Positions 1 to 8,399 of a DNA stretch of 13,142 nt are shown piece after piece; position 1 is the stretch's first letter, and each line of letters starts with the position of its first letter. The translations under genes and the position numbers were made by a program. The notes beneath the pieces are model-generated. The model searched no databases. It was not told where the DNA came from and saw nothing but the letters and a program-made list of their open reading frames with translations. The DNA comes from S010-25 sp964466455 (lineage in GTDB: Bacteria; Pseudomonadota; Gammaproteobacteria; SZUA-229), in assembly GCA_964466455.1 (NCBI GenBank), contig CAYXNL010000059.1:1-13142 (forward strand), in the 5' to 3' direction.

Positions 1-561
1 CAGTGCTTCTTCGCGTTGCAGGATAATACCGACAATGGAGGCACAACTGTTTAATAGGCGGCGCTGGAAGTTATCCGGGGTACGGCTAGTGGAACTGGAC
101 AGGGCAAAACTGCCAACTGGCTGGTTATTGGTATTACGAATCGGGCTGGACCAGCAGGCATTAACATTATAACGGCTGGCAAAATCCTGTAAATTTTCCC
201 AGCGTGCATCGCTGCGGGTATCACAGACATACATGTCTTCATTATAAAAAATCGTATTCCCGCAGGAACCCTCACCTACCTTTAATCCATCTAACTCGAT
301 AATTGCTTCTGCTGGAATACTGGGCGCACTACGAACAAACAACTGCTGCCCGCTTTTGTCGAGTAACATGACGGATGCCAGCGCAGCGGGAGTGAGTTTT
401 TCTGCAAACCAGCACAACTGTTCAAGTAACGCGATAGAACTTTCATTACTTACAATTGCGCTCAGCAGCACACTTTGCAGTTCAATGAGGTCTTCAAACT
501 GTGAATCGGATATAGGTTCACGGTCAGCTTCAGGGTTTACAAAACGATTACGATCAGTCAT
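1..561 (-). CDS. GAF-domain signalling protein, N-terminal part (runs off the left edge)
   Basis: The frame is open from the ATG at 561 to the window edge (187 residues), so only the N-terminus is present. An in-frame TGA lies a short way upstream of the ATG and no other start codon lies between them. After about 20 polar residues and a helical stretch, the rest reads as one GAF domain: the segments VGEGSCGNTIFYNEDMYV, ARWENLQDFA and PVGSFALSS are typical of GAF sensor modules in bacterial signalling proteins. In the family such domains bind small ligands or act as dimerising inputs, usually ahead of a GGDEF, EAL, histidine kinase or PAS module; the effector domain lies outside the window and cannot be named. 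No strong Shine-Dalgarno sequence is visible. It is separated from mnmH by 157 bp on the same strand, so an operon is possible but not shown. I am confident of the GAF call and have no evidence for the output domain. Confidence 0.85.
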   Translation of the reverse strand, partial: MTDRNRFVNPEADREPISDSQFEDLIELQSVLLSAIVSNESSIALLEQLCWFAEKLTPAALASVMLLDKSGQQLFVRSAPSIPAEAIIELDGLKVGEGSCGNTIFYNEDMYVCDTRSDARWENLQDFASRYNVNACWSSPIRNTNNQPVGSFALSSSTSRTPDNFQRRLLNSCASIVGIILQREEAL

Positions 562-718
562 GGTCTTTACGGTTACAGGATAATACTGGCTGAATCAACC
601 TGGTATCCTGTCAGGAGCCTTGCGGGTTATCATTACATATCACTCATGTCACACTCAGAGTATATACGATTACAGATAATATACTGTGTCCAGAGAAATT
701 TGTTTATAGAATGCACGT

Positions 719-1831
719 TCAGCCAGATGGCGAATCCACCTTGCGGTACAGATAATCCAGAACCTGTGGCTGATTACCACTGAAAATAATTCGCTGCTGC
801 TTTTTACTCAACTGATAATCATACATTGGGTCATAGTAATCAAACAGCAGGCGCGCGATCCATTCCCGGTGTTTCTGCGTATTATTCTGACTACATTGCT
901 GACTGATTGCCTGCTGTAAAATAGCTTTTAGTTCTTTATGTACTTTGCCCCCCAGACGCCGCTGGATTTTATCCATTGATGTGGATAAAAACTCGGCCCA
1001 TCGCTTAAAACCGGTTTCTTCACCATAGAAATCGCTATACTCCTTTAATGCCTCGATAATATATTCATCGAAGATAACATCTACCCGTGTCTGTTGCTCG
1101 ACCTGCAATAATACAATGGGGGCATGTTTCATGGCGGTCACTATCTGGTCGGGGATACGACGACCACCAATGCAGGCAGACTCATCTTCCAGCACCAGGG
1201 CAGGCTGATTTTTATGCTGAAATTTTAGCAGGACAATGGCCAGTGCATTTTCAATATCAATCTGGCTTGGCTGGGGCTGAACATGATTACCGAATGCAGA
1301 GCCACGGTGATGGTACAGTTTTTCCAGGTCAATTTTATTACTGAGCTGATCCAGCAACAACGTTTTACCACAACCGGTACGTCCGCTTAAAATAATAAAC
1401 TGCATGGTGGTTGCAGCCTGCTCAATTTGCTGCAACATAAACTGTCTTAATGCCTTATAACCACCTGTTACCCGTGGAATAGACAGACCGGCTTCATCAT
1501 AGAGCCACTGCTGGGTAATTTTTGAGCGCATCCCACCACGAAAACAGTATAAAACTGCCTGCGGATGCTGGCTAAAAAAACCGACCCACTGCGCCAGCCT
1601 TGCCGCTTTCACTTCACCCGATACCAGTGAATAGCCCAGTTCAATCGCCTTATCCTGCCCCCGGTTTTTATAACACAAGCCTACCTGCTGGCGTTCATTA
1701 TCATCCAGCAGGGGAATATTACAGGCTTGCGGGAAAGCACCCTGGGTAAATTCAACCTGCGCTCTTACATCCAGCATGGCAACATCATTAAGAAATAGTT
1801 GCGAGAAATCATCAATTTGCGGTAAAGACAT
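719..1831 (-). CDS. mnmH: tRNA 2-selenouridine synthase (MnmH / SelU / YbbB)
   Basis: This 370-residue protein has the length and two-part layout of YbbB/SelU. In the family the enzyme converts 2-thiouridine at the wobble position of certain tRNAs, through a geranylated intermediate, to 2-selenouridine using selenophosphate. Residues 1-115 form a rhodanese domain with the active-site loop YCFRGGMRS, whose Cys96 is the expected catalytic cysteine. A P-loop (GRTGCGKT, residues 150-157) opens the second domain, followed by the family motif HHRGSAFG (about 174-181). All key residues are present and the frame is intact, so the enzyme is probably active; it needs selenophosphate synthetase (selD), which is not in this window. 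The gene diverges from hrpA. No clear Shine-Dalgarno sequence precedes the ATG, but a repeat carrying TATAAT boxes lies just upstream. Confidence in the call is high. Confidence 0.95.
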   Translation of the reverse strand: MSLPQIDDFSQLFLNDVAMLDVRAQVEFTQGAFPQACNIPLLDDNERQQVGLCYKNRGQDKAIELGYSLVSGEVKAARLAQWVGFFSQHPQAVLYCFRGGMRSKITQQWLYDEAGLSIPRVTGGYKALRQFMLQQIEQAATTMQFIILSGRTGCGKTLLLDQLSNKIDLEKLYHHRGSAFGNHVQPQPSQIDIENALAIVLLKFQHKNQPALVLEDESACIGGRRIPDQIVTAMKHAPIVLLQVEQQTRVDVIFDEYIIEALKEYSDFYGEETGFKRWAEFLSTSMDKIQRRLGGKVHKELKAILQQAISQQCSQNNTQKHREWIARLLFDYYDPMYDYQLSKKQQRIIFSGNQPQVLDYLYRKVDSPSG

Positions 1832-1850
1832 TAACTAGTTCGACTCATGT

Positions 1851-1893
1851 TTATTATACCCGTTCGTTTATTATACCCATTCGTTTATTATAC
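1851..1893. repeat. 17-bp tandem repeat, 2.5 copies, carrying TATAAT boxes
   Basis: Two 17-bp units (1851-1867 and 1868-1884) differ at one base and are followed by a 9-bp partial third unit (1885-1893). The shared part, ttattatac, reads gtataataa on the minus strand, so each copy presents a perfect TATAAT hexamer pointing toward mnmH (minus strand, at 1858-1853, 1875-1870 and 1892-1887). Confidence 0.85.
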
Positions 1894-1916
1894 TAAGGGC
1901 ACTGCTTACTATACAA
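1853..1916 (-). promoter_or_regulatory. Candidate sigma-70 promoter(s) for mnmH
   Basis: On the minus strand the outermost TATAAT (1892-1887) is preceded by TTGTAT (1916-1911) with an 18-bp spacer. Transcription would start about 50 bp before the mnmH ATG. The two inner TATAAT copies have no convincing -35 box. The -10 is perfect but the -35 matches the consensus at only three positions, so this is a plausible but unproven promoter. Confidence 0.4.
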
Positions 1917-1954
1917 TGAAGCCTTCTGTCTGATCAGACATTTACTAACAGGAT

Positions 1955-2064
1955 GGATGAAAAGGATACTTATTGTTAAAGACCGTCAACCGCAGGAATG
2001 CGGGTGTCGAGCTTACATGAAGGTATTTACAGCGTATCTTAAACAATAAGTATCCTTTTCGTCC
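1955..2064. repeat. 110-bp inverted-repeat element (MITE-like or palindromic repeat)
   Basis: The arms 1955-1979 and 2040-2064 are inverted copies 25 bp long with two mismatches, including an uninterrupted 19-bp match covering the ggatacttat core. The centre holds a further perfect hairpin, ccgca (1990-1994) and tgcgg (1999-2003), with a four-base loop. No coding sequence is inside. The length, terminal inverted repeats, nested hairpin and intergenic position fit a non-autonomous mobile element or an interspersed palindromic repeat. From memory it resembles short palindromic repeats scattered through some gammaproteobacterial genomes, but I cannot check that here. It ends 34 bp before the hrpA start, so it forms part of the hrpA leader or promoter region. 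No clear target-site duplication was seen. Confidence 0.7.
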
Positions 2065-2098
2065 GTTTCAGTAATATCTGCATAACATAGCCACCACC

Positions 2099-5000
2099 AT
2101 GCCTGATTCTCTACACCTCTGCACCCAGCGCCTCGACCAGTGCAGAATTATCGACCGACAGAAATTTATCCGCCATCTGCGAAAAATCAGGCAGCAGAAA
2201 AACAAAGCACAGCAATTGCGTGATATACACCAGTTGATGCACAAAATGGATAAATCCATTGCTGCCGTTAGCCAACGCCAACAGCAACGCCCTGTCATCA
2301 CCTACCCGCCCGCCCTGCCAGTGTGCCAGAAAAAGCAGACTATTGCCGACGCTATTCGTGCGAATCAGGTGGTCATTATCTGTGGCGAAACCGGCTCGGG
2401 AAAAACCACACAGTTACCCAAAATCTGTCTGGAACTGGGACGGGGCTGTAAAGGAATTATCGGTCATACTCAGCCCCGGCGTCTGGCCGCAAGAGCTGTT
2501 GCCGCACGTATTGCTGAGGAGCTGGGTTCAGATATTGGCCGCGATGTTGGCTTTAGCGTGCGTTTTAGCGACCATACCAGCAAACACGGTTATATCAAAT
2601 TAATGACCGATGGCATCCTGCTGGCCGAATGCCATCACGACCCGTATCTGAACCAGTATGACACGCTGATTATTGATGAGGCCCATGAACGTAGTTTAAA
2701 TATCGACTTTCTGCTCGGCTATCTCAAACGTTTACTTACAAAACGCCCTGACCTGAAAATTATCATTACTTCTGCAACGATCAACCCGGATCTATTTGCC
2801 CGTTATTTTGATCATGCCCCGGTAATTAATGTTTCCGGGCGTGCCTATCCGGTTGAGGTTCTGTACCGCCCGTTGCAGATGGCATCTGAAACTATCGGTC
2901 TGGAAAATAGCACTCCCCAACAGAAAGATCTGTCACAGGGTATTTTTGATGCCATTATTGAACTCTCTGCCCGACAGCGTGGTGATATTCTGGTTTTCCT
3001 TAGCGGCGAAAGAGATATTCGTGAAACCGCCGATTTTTTACATAAACAGGTCACGACAAACCGCCACCTCCGGCATACCGAGATCCTGCCCCTGCTTGCT
3101 CGTCAGTCGGCTACCGAACAGAATCGTATCTTCAACACCGGGGATAAGCAGCGCATTATTCTTGCGACCAATGTAGCTGAAACCTCACTGACCATACCGG
3201 GTATTAAATATGTCATTGATAGTGGACTGGCACGTATTTCACGCTATTCCTGGCGCAGTAAAATACAGCGACTGCCCATTGAGAAGATTTCACAGGCTTC
3301 GGCCAATCAACGTAAAGGTCGATGCGGACGCATAAGCGAAGGTATCTGCGTACGCTTATACGATGAAGAGGACTTTATCAGCCGTGATGAATTCACCCCG
3401 CCGGAAATAAAACGCACCAGCCTGGCCGCCGTTATCCTGCAAATGGAATACCTGCGACTGGGTCATATTGATGATTTTCCTTTTGTTGAACCGCCTGATG
3501 CGAAAATGATTCATGATGGCTATCATCTACTGTTTGAACTGGATGCAATTGACCGCGATAACCGCCTGACAAAAACGGGTAAAAAACTGGCTCACCTGCC
3601 AATTGACCCGCGTCTGGGCAGAATGTTGATTGAAGCGGAACACGAAGCGGTATTAAATGAAGTGCTGATTATTGTGGCTGCACTGGCAACACAGGATGTC
3701 AGGGAACGCCCACTGGACAGGCAACAGGCTGCCGATGAAAAACATCGCTTATTTATTGACCAGCAATCCGATTTTCTGTTTTATCTTAACTGCTGGCAAC
3801 AGTTTCAGCAGCAGAAAAAAACACTGTCTGGCAATCAACTACGTAAATGGTGTAAGCAGCACTTTCTTTCCTGGATGCGCTTTCGTGAATGGTGCGATAC
3901 CCATCAGCAGATTACCACTCGGTTAAAAGAAGCGGGCTTTCGTTTCAATACACCAGTTCCCAATATTGACATCCATTATGCCGCCATCCACCGCAGCCTT
4001 TTAACTGGCCTGCTCGGTAATATCGGTCTCAAGGAGGACAACCGTGAATACAGTGGTGCCCGCAATCGAAAATTTTATATTTTCCCCGCTTCCGTATTGT
4101 TTAAAAAATCTTCACGCTGGATTATGTCGGCAGAGGTTGTTGAAACCTCACGCATCTATGCTCGTATTAATGCCAATATCGAACCACAGTGGATTGAAGA
4201 AAAGGCCGCGCATCTGTTAAAACGCAGCTATCGCGATGCCTGCTGGCAACCAGACCGGGGGCAGGTCGGTGTCAGTGAACAGGCCAGCCTGTATGGTTTA
4301 ATTCTTTATTCAGACAGAAAAGTAAATTATAGCCAGATTAACCCGGCTGAATCCAGAGAGCTTTTTATTCGTCAGGCGCTGGTTAAGCAGGATTTCAACT
4401 GCCCGTTTGATTTTTTCCAGCACAACCGGAAACAGCTTGAAGCCATCGCCTCACTGGAAGCAAAATCTCGCAAACCGGATATCCTGATTGATGAAGAGTC
4501 ACTGTATCATTATTTTGACAGTATTCTGCCACAGACTGTCTGCAATGCTCCCCTGTTCAACCACTGGCATAAAAAAGCTGACCGGCAGACACAGCAGAAA
4601 CTGTTTCTAAGCAAAGATTTTCTGATGCAGCATGATGCCTCAGGAATTAACCACAACCAGTTCCCCGATTTTCTTAGCATTAATCAGGGCCAGCTTCCCC
4701 TGCATTACCATTTTGACCCTCATCACCAACGCGATGGTATTACCATCACCATACCACTTGCCTGTCTTGACATCATCACACCCCAACGCTGTGAATGGCT
4801 GGTGCCCGGTCTGCTACACAAAAAAATGATTGCCCTGATACGCTCTCTGCCAAAAGCCATTCGCCGCTCATTTGTACCAGCCCCGGATTATGCCAGAGCC
4901 TGTTTTGAGGCATTGTCGCCTGATGACCGACCACTGTCTGTAGCAATGGCAAACCATCTAAAAAAAATGACGGGGATAACTATTGCCTATGATGCCTGGC

Positions 5001-6028
5001 GAGTAGAACAACTGGAAGCTCATTTATTAATGAACTTCTGCGTGATAAATACGGAGGGAAAAACCCTGGCAGAAGGCCGTGATTTACTCAAGATAAAACG
5101 GCAACTCGCTGATAACGGAGAAAGCCGGACAGAGCAGAAACCATTAGACAGAGCGCCCCAAAATTTTGAACATAAAGATGTCGGCCCGGATATCCTCGAT
5201 ACCCTGCCCGAGAAAATAGAGCAAACCATTCATGGTATCAAAATGCTAACCTGGCCGGCACTGACAAGACAGGGCAATACAGTTGCTGTAGTAAGCTGCA
5301 TCAGCGCACAGCAAGCACAAAAAGAAAACCGTAACGGGCTACGCCAGCTATTTATTAATGCCCTGCCAGCACAGATAAAATTACTCAGAAAAATTATTAA
5401 TGAAAATCAGTCCTTATGTATGAAATACGCGCCATTTGGCTCATCTGAAGAACTAAAAAAGGATATTATCCATGTAGTAATCGGCGATATATTATTATCG
5501 CCAACGATACACAGCCAGCAGGATTTTCAGCAACAAATAGACCGCAGAAAAAACGAACTGGATAAAACCTGCCAGCAATGGTGTCAACGTATTAATATAA
5601 TTGTTGATGAATACCGGAAAATTAACCGCGCATTAAAGCAGCCGGTACTGTCAATGCTTGACACGATGAGCGATATCAGCAAACAACTTGAATTTTTATT
5701 TCCTCCCCATTTTATTTCTACTATCGACTCTCGGCAACTACAACACTACCCGCGTTATCTGAAAGCAATTAACCGACGCATTGAAAAAGCAACCGTGGAT
5801 TCTAGCCGTGACAGACAGTTACGCCTGCTGCTATCACCACTATGGAAGCGGTTTAGCGAACGTGATGCAGTAAACAGGGCGCAGCAGATTGAATCACCGC
5901 AACTACAGACCTATCGCTGGATGCTGGAAGAATATCGGGTTTCCCTGTTTGCACAGGAACTGAAAACATCCTGTCCGATTTCGGAAAAGCGCCTGAAAAA
6001 AGCCTGGCAGGAAATTTCTGATGCATAA
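2099..6028 (+). CDS. hrpA: ATP-dependent RNA helicase HrpA (DEAH box)
   Basis: The 1309-residue protein matches full-length E. coli-type HrpA in size and motif order. Walker A is GETGSGKT (96-103), the DEAH box is at 193-196 in IIDEAHERSLN, motif III is SAT (225-227), the ATNVAETSLTIPG segment lies near 356-368, and motif VI is QRKGRCGR (404-411). The helicase-associated and OB-fold regions follow, and then the long C-terminal extension (roughly residue 720 onward) that separates HrpA from the shorter HrpB. In the family it is a cytoplasmic 3'-to-5' RNA helicase linked to mRNA processing and to rescue of stalled or collided ribosomes. All catalytic motifs are intact. The ATG at 2099 gives an N-terminus that aligns with the E. 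coli protein (RLDQ, then RPVITYPPALPVCQKKQ), although only a poor Shine-Dalgarno sequence precedes it. Confidence is very high. Confidence 0.98.
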   Translation: MPDSLHLCTQRLDQCRIIDRQKFIRHLRKIRQQKNKAQQLRDIHQLMHKMDKSIAAVSQRQQQRPVITYPPALPVCQKKQTIADAIRANQVVIICGETGSGKTTQLPKICLELGRGCKGIIGHTQPRRLAARAVAARIAEELGSDIGRDVGFSVRFSDHTSKHGYIKLMTDGILLAECHHDPYLNQYDTLIIDEAHERSLNIDFLLGYLKRLLTKRPDLKIIITSATINPDLFARYFDHAPVINVSGRAYPVEVLYRPLQMASETIGLENSTPQQKDLSQGIFDAIIELSARQRGDILVFLSGERDIRETADFLHKQVTTNRHLRHTEILPLLARQSATEQNRIFNTGDKQRIILATNVAETSLTIPGIKYVIDSGLARISRYSWRSKIQRLPIEKISQASANQRKGRCGRISEGICVRLYDEEDFISRDEFTPPEIKRTSLAAVILQMEYLRLGHIDDFPFVEPPDAKMIHDGYHLLFELDAIDRDNRLTKTGKKLAHLPIDPRLGRMLIEAEHEAVLNEVLIIVAALATQDVRERPLDRQQAADEKHRLFIDQQSDFLFYLNCWQQFQQQKKTLSGNQLRKWCKQHFLSWMRFREWCDTHQQITTRLKEAGFRFNTPVPNIDIHYAAIHRSLLTGLLGNIGLKEDNREYSGARNRKFYIFPASVLFKKSSRWIMSAEVVETSRIYARINANIEPQWIEEKAAHLLKRSYRDACWQPDRGQVGVSEQASLYGLILYSDRKVNYSQINPAESRELFIRQALVKQDFNCPFDFFQHNRKQLEAIASLEAKSRKPDILIDEESLYHYFDSILPQTVCNAPLFNHWHKKADRQTQQKLFLSKDFLMQHDASGINHNQFPDFLSINQGQLPLHYHFDPHHQRDGITITIPLACLDIITPQRCEWLVPGLLHKKMIALIRSLPKAIRRSFVPAPDYARACFEALSPDDRPLSVAMANHLKKMTGITIAYDAWRVEQLEAHLLMNFCVINTEGKTLAEGRDLLKIKRQLADNGESRTEQKPLDRAPQNFEHKDVGPDILDTLPEKIEQTIHGIKMLTWPALTRQGNTVAVVSCISAQQAQKENRNGLRQLFINALPAQIKLLRKIINENQSLCMKYAPFGSSEELKKDIIHVVIGDILLSPTIHSQQDFQQQIDRRKNELDKTCQQWCQRINIIVDEYRKINRALKQPVLSMLDTMSDISKQLEFLFPPHFISTIDSRQLQHYPRYLKAINRRIEKATVDSSRDRQLRLLLSPLWKRFSERDAVNRAQQIESPQLQTYRWMLEEYRVSLFAQELKTSCPISEKRLKKAWQEISDA

Positions 6029-6128
6029 AATCACCGCAACATGCGCACAACAACATGGGTATAATAGAACGCCATACGCTTCCAGGCGCGTGCGCCAAAA
6101 CCAATATATATTTATACCGATAAAAATT

Positions 6129-6449
6129 ATGAGCACCGAAAATAAAGATCAGCAGGCTGTTAATGACCGCTATATAGAAAGAGTAGATGCCTTTATCAAA
6201 CAGGCCAACCAGTTTGTCGAAACGGAGGGGGCAGATAGCGTTTCTTCCAGCCTGCTTTACGCAGCCACCCGCTTCAGCGCTTTTAACGCATCACGTAAAT
6301 ATACACAGGCCGATAAACTTGCACAGGACAAAACCGAAGCGCTGAAATATTTTTCTGATATCTTCAGAAAAATGTTTCAGGAAAACATGGAAGACTACAT
6401 AAAAAACTTTGATAATTATTTTAAGGAACCTGATACTACCGATAGCTAA
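6129..6449 (+). CDS. DUF3144 family protein (small, function unknown)
   Basis: The protein has 106 residues, acidic overall and probably all-helical. The family signature is visible: a helix starting RVDAFIKQANQFV, then SSLLYAATRFSAF (about 40-52), and the C-terminal block KMFQENMEDYIKNFDNYF (81-98). These match my recollection of DUF3144, a cytosolic proteobacterial family without an assigned function. I chose the ATG at 6129 because homology begins there. An in-frame ATG at 6021 would overlap the hrpA stop but adds 36 residues that look like non-coding sequence (HKITATCAQQHGYNRTPY). No good Shine-Dalgarno sequence precedes either start. It follows hrpA on the same strand after 100 bp and is convergent with the next gene, with only 19 bp between stop codons. 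Confidence 0.85.
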   Translation: MSTENKDQQAVNDRYIERVDAFIKQANQFVETEGADSVSSSLLYAATRFSAFNASRKYTQADKLAQDKTEALKYFSDIFRKMFQENMEDYIKNFDNYFKEPDTTDS

Positions 6450-6468
6450 TTACCGTTCTCCTTAGTAT

Positions 6469-7092
6469 TTACCCTGCTGATTTATGCTTTTTTCTTCTAG
6501 CCACGGCGGCAACACCTATCAGCCCACTGAGAAATAACCAGACCGAAGCCGGAACAGGAACCGATGATATGGTTGCACCAACCCGGTTTGGTAACTGCAG
6601 GGGCAGACGGTTCTTTTTCAGTACCTTTTTCAGATTTTTAATCCGATAAATAGTATTCCCCTTAATATCCAGAAATTTAACCCCCAAATAATTTTTGTTA
6701 CGCTTAAGATGACCAAATACATTCAGCGTATCAATATTTGAGATTTGTGCCAGCGTAATAGTCAATGTTGGCAGACGATTATTTTTTACCTTAAAATGGT
6801 ATGCATACTTCGCCGGAGAGCTTGTGGGAATGTTACCGTCAATAGCATAATTTGCTTTCTTCCGGCCTTGCTTCGCCGTTCCGCCTGCCTTCGCGCCGAC
6901 AGAGAGTAATGCAAGATCGTTACCATTTCCCTGTTGTGCTAACACTACTTCAGAGATATATAATCTTTTTGTTGCGGTTGTCAATGAGGAGGCTGAAAAC
7001 TGTACACTGGCAACATTCATTAATGCTGCCTGCGACAGGCCGGCAAACCCCAGTAGCCCAATAACACTACTTATTTGTATTATTTTTTTCAT
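6469..7092 (-). CDS. Secreted PEP-CTERM protein with a possible discoidin-like domain
   Basis: The 207-residue protein starts with a typical signal peptide (MKKIIQISSVIGLLGFAGLS, probably cut after SQA). It ends with a PEP-CTERM sorting tag: VPVPAS (178-183), a hydrophobic segment (184-198) and a basic tail RRKKHK (199-204). In the family this tag is cut by an exosortase during export, often in bacteria making extracellular polysaccharide; no exosortase is in this window. The middle (about 82-150) has NYAIDGN, LTITLAQISNIDTLNVFG and YLGVKFLDIKGNTIY, spaced like an F5/8-type C (discoidin, galactose-binding-like) fold; that part is tentative. It is unusually rich in lysine and arginine. The start at 7092 is chosen because AGGAG lies eight bases before it; an ATG eight codons upstream lacks this. 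A sigma-54-type promoter lies upstream. Confidence 0.85.
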   Translation of the reverse strand: MKKIIQISSVIGLLGFAGLSQAALMNVASVQFSASSLTTATKRLYISEVVLAQQGNGNDLALLSVGAKAGGTAKQGRKKANYAIDGNIPTSSPAKYAYHFKVKNNRLPTLTITLAQISNIDTLNVFGHLKRNKNYLGVKFLDIKGNTIYRIKNLKKVLKKNRLPLQLPNRVGATISSVPVPASVWLFLSGLIGVAAVARRKKHKSAG

Positions 7093-7197
7093 GTTTGCGC
7101 TCCTGCGCATACGCATAAATAAACGTAAGAATATGGTTCAAGTTTTTCAGGATTTATTTTTGCTACTGGTACATTTTATTTCCTTTACTAACATACA

Positions 7198-7214
7198 TAG
7201 CAGAAATCGTGCCA
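7198..7214 (-). promoter_or_regulatory. Candidate sigma-54 (RpoN) promoter of the PEP-CTERM gene
   Basis: On the minus strand 7214-7198 reads TGGCACGATTTCTGCTA. This matches the sigma-54 consensus TGGCACG-N4-TTGC[AT] except for one base (CTGCT for TTGCT), with the required GG-N10-GC spacing (GG at 7213-7212, GC at 7201-7200). Transcription would start near 7188, leaving a leader of about 95 bases before the ATG at 7092. Some PEP-CTERM bacteria use a PrsK/PrsR two-component system with RpoN to control PEP-CTERM genes, so the position makes biological sense. No activator gene is visible here. Confidence 0.6.
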
Positions 7215-7648
7215 GAACCAATATCTTATTGATTATGAAATAAATTTTCAAATAAAGCCTTTTCGGGTAGCAGAATAATTACGAATGGACGACAGTTTAT
7301 GTTGAAAAACAGACAGTTGACGAAAAATACACGGCTTGCCATAAACGGTGGGAATTATCTCTGCCACGACCGAATAGCGCCGGAAAACTACTCCACACAG
7401 GAAAGAAAAACAGGTACCACAAACAGCACCAGCAGGGTAGGAAAAGCCAGGGTAAAAATTTCCCGATTCTGCTAAGATTCATCACCAACTCAGAAGGTAC
7501 TCACAAAATAAAACTGTCATCTATGGAAAAATCAGCCTGAACCGATATCCTGCTTATTTTATGAACAATACCCCTGTTCTTCCCCATGCAGGTTATGTGG
7601 AGATTCTTTTCTAATGGAAGAACTTTTTATCAACCAGAGAAACAATCT
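7215..7648. other. Intergenic region between the PEP-CTERM gene and yeeN
   Basis: Apart from the sigma-54 site to its left, no gene is supported in this 434-bp stretch. A minus-strand frame at 7297-7488 is open, but its composition (Trp, Phe and Cys clusters) does not look like a real protein. A weak plus-strand promoter-like pair, TTGACG (7317-7322) and CATAAA (7340-7345) with 17 bp between, could serve yeeN but would leave about 300 bases of leader. No convincing terminator hairpin or known riboswitch was recognised. Confidence 0.5.
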
Positions 7649-8368
7649 ATGGGCAGAGCCTATCAAAACCGTAAAGAATCCATTGCAAAAACATCTGACG
7701 CCAAGGCAAAAGTTTATTCCCGTTATGGTCGTGAAATTTATGTCTGTGCCAAAAATGGTGGTATTGAACCCGATGCCAATCTGGCACTGCGTCGCCTGAT
7801 TGAAAAAGCGAAAAAAGATCAGGTTCCTGCCCATGTCATTAAAAATGCACTGGATAAAGCCAGCGGCGGTGCCGGGGAAGATTTTGTTCTCGCCCGCTAT
7901 GAAGGCTTTGGGCCGGGTAACTGTATGGTGATTATTGATTGCCTGACTGACAACCATAACCGGACCTTCGGCGATGTTCGCCTTTGTTTTACCAAAACCA
8001 ATGCAAAAATTGGGGCGCAGGGTACCGTTGCCCATATGTTCGATCACTGTGCCGTACTGGAATTTTACGGTGAGGAGGAACTGGCACTTGATGCGTTGAT
8101 GAATGCAGATGTTGACGTCAATGATATTGAACACGAAGGTGATCTGATCACTGTATTCACCCCTGCCACAGAATTATTTAAGGCAAAAACAGCGCTGACA
8201 GAAGCCATTGCCGATATAGCATTTGAAACGGATGAAATTACTTTTCTGCCGCACAACGATACTGTTATCTGCGGGGATGATATTGAGCTATTCGAAAAGT
8301 TCATTGCGATGTTAAATGACTGTGACGATGTGCAGAATATCTACCATAACGCTGTCATCGAACCATAG
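7649..8368 (+). CDS. yeeN: YebC/PmpR (TACO1) family protein, YeeN type
   Basis: The protein has 239 residues, against 238 as I recall for E. coli YeeN. The N-terminus MGRAYQNRKESIAKTSDAKA differs from the YebC form and marks the YeeN branch. The hallmark ICAKNGG-like segment (YVCAKNGG), the ANLALRRLIEKAK helix, KNALDKASGGAGEDF, the GPGNCMVIIDCLTDNHNRT segment and GTVAHMFDH all follow in family order over three domains. YebC-family proteins were long annotated as transcription regulators; more recent work points to a role at the ribosome, helping synthesis of difficult sequences such as proline runs, and the mitochondrial relative TACO1 is a translation factor. The ATG at 7649 is chosen because conservation starts exactly there; the upstream in-frame extension is not conserved. 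It stands alone between the PEP-CTERM gene and the metal block. No strong Shine-Dalgarno sequence is visible. Confidence 0.93.
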   Translation: MGRAYQNRKESIAKTSDAKAKVYSRYGREIYVCAKNGGIEPDANLALRRLIEKAKKDQVPAHVIKNALDKASGGAGEDFVLARYEGFGPGNCMVIIDCLTDNHNRTFGDVRLCFTKTNAKIGAQGTVAHMFDHCAVLEFYGEEELALDALMNADVDVNDIEHEGDLITVFTPATELFKAKTALTEAIADIAFETDEITFLPHNDTVICGDDIELFEKFIAMLNDCDDVQNIYHNAVIEP

Positions 8369-8399
8369 TAAACGATCAGAAATCTAAAAAATCTACCCG

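Noticed and set aside
6021..6128. Upstream in-frame ATG extending the DUF3144 gene by 36 residues
   Set aside because: The extra residues are not like the family, overlap hrpA's end and lack a ribosome binding site.
7297..7488. Small hydrophobic minus-strand frame (63 codons)
   Set aside because: Its Trp/Phe/Cys clustering looks like out-of-frame translation, there is no good start context, and no family was recognised. A decayed membrane gene cannot be excluded.
7559..8134. Minus-strand open frame of 191 codons opposite yeeN
   Set aside because: The plus strand is an intact YeeN-type protein over the whole range; the antisense frame shows no recognisable motif.
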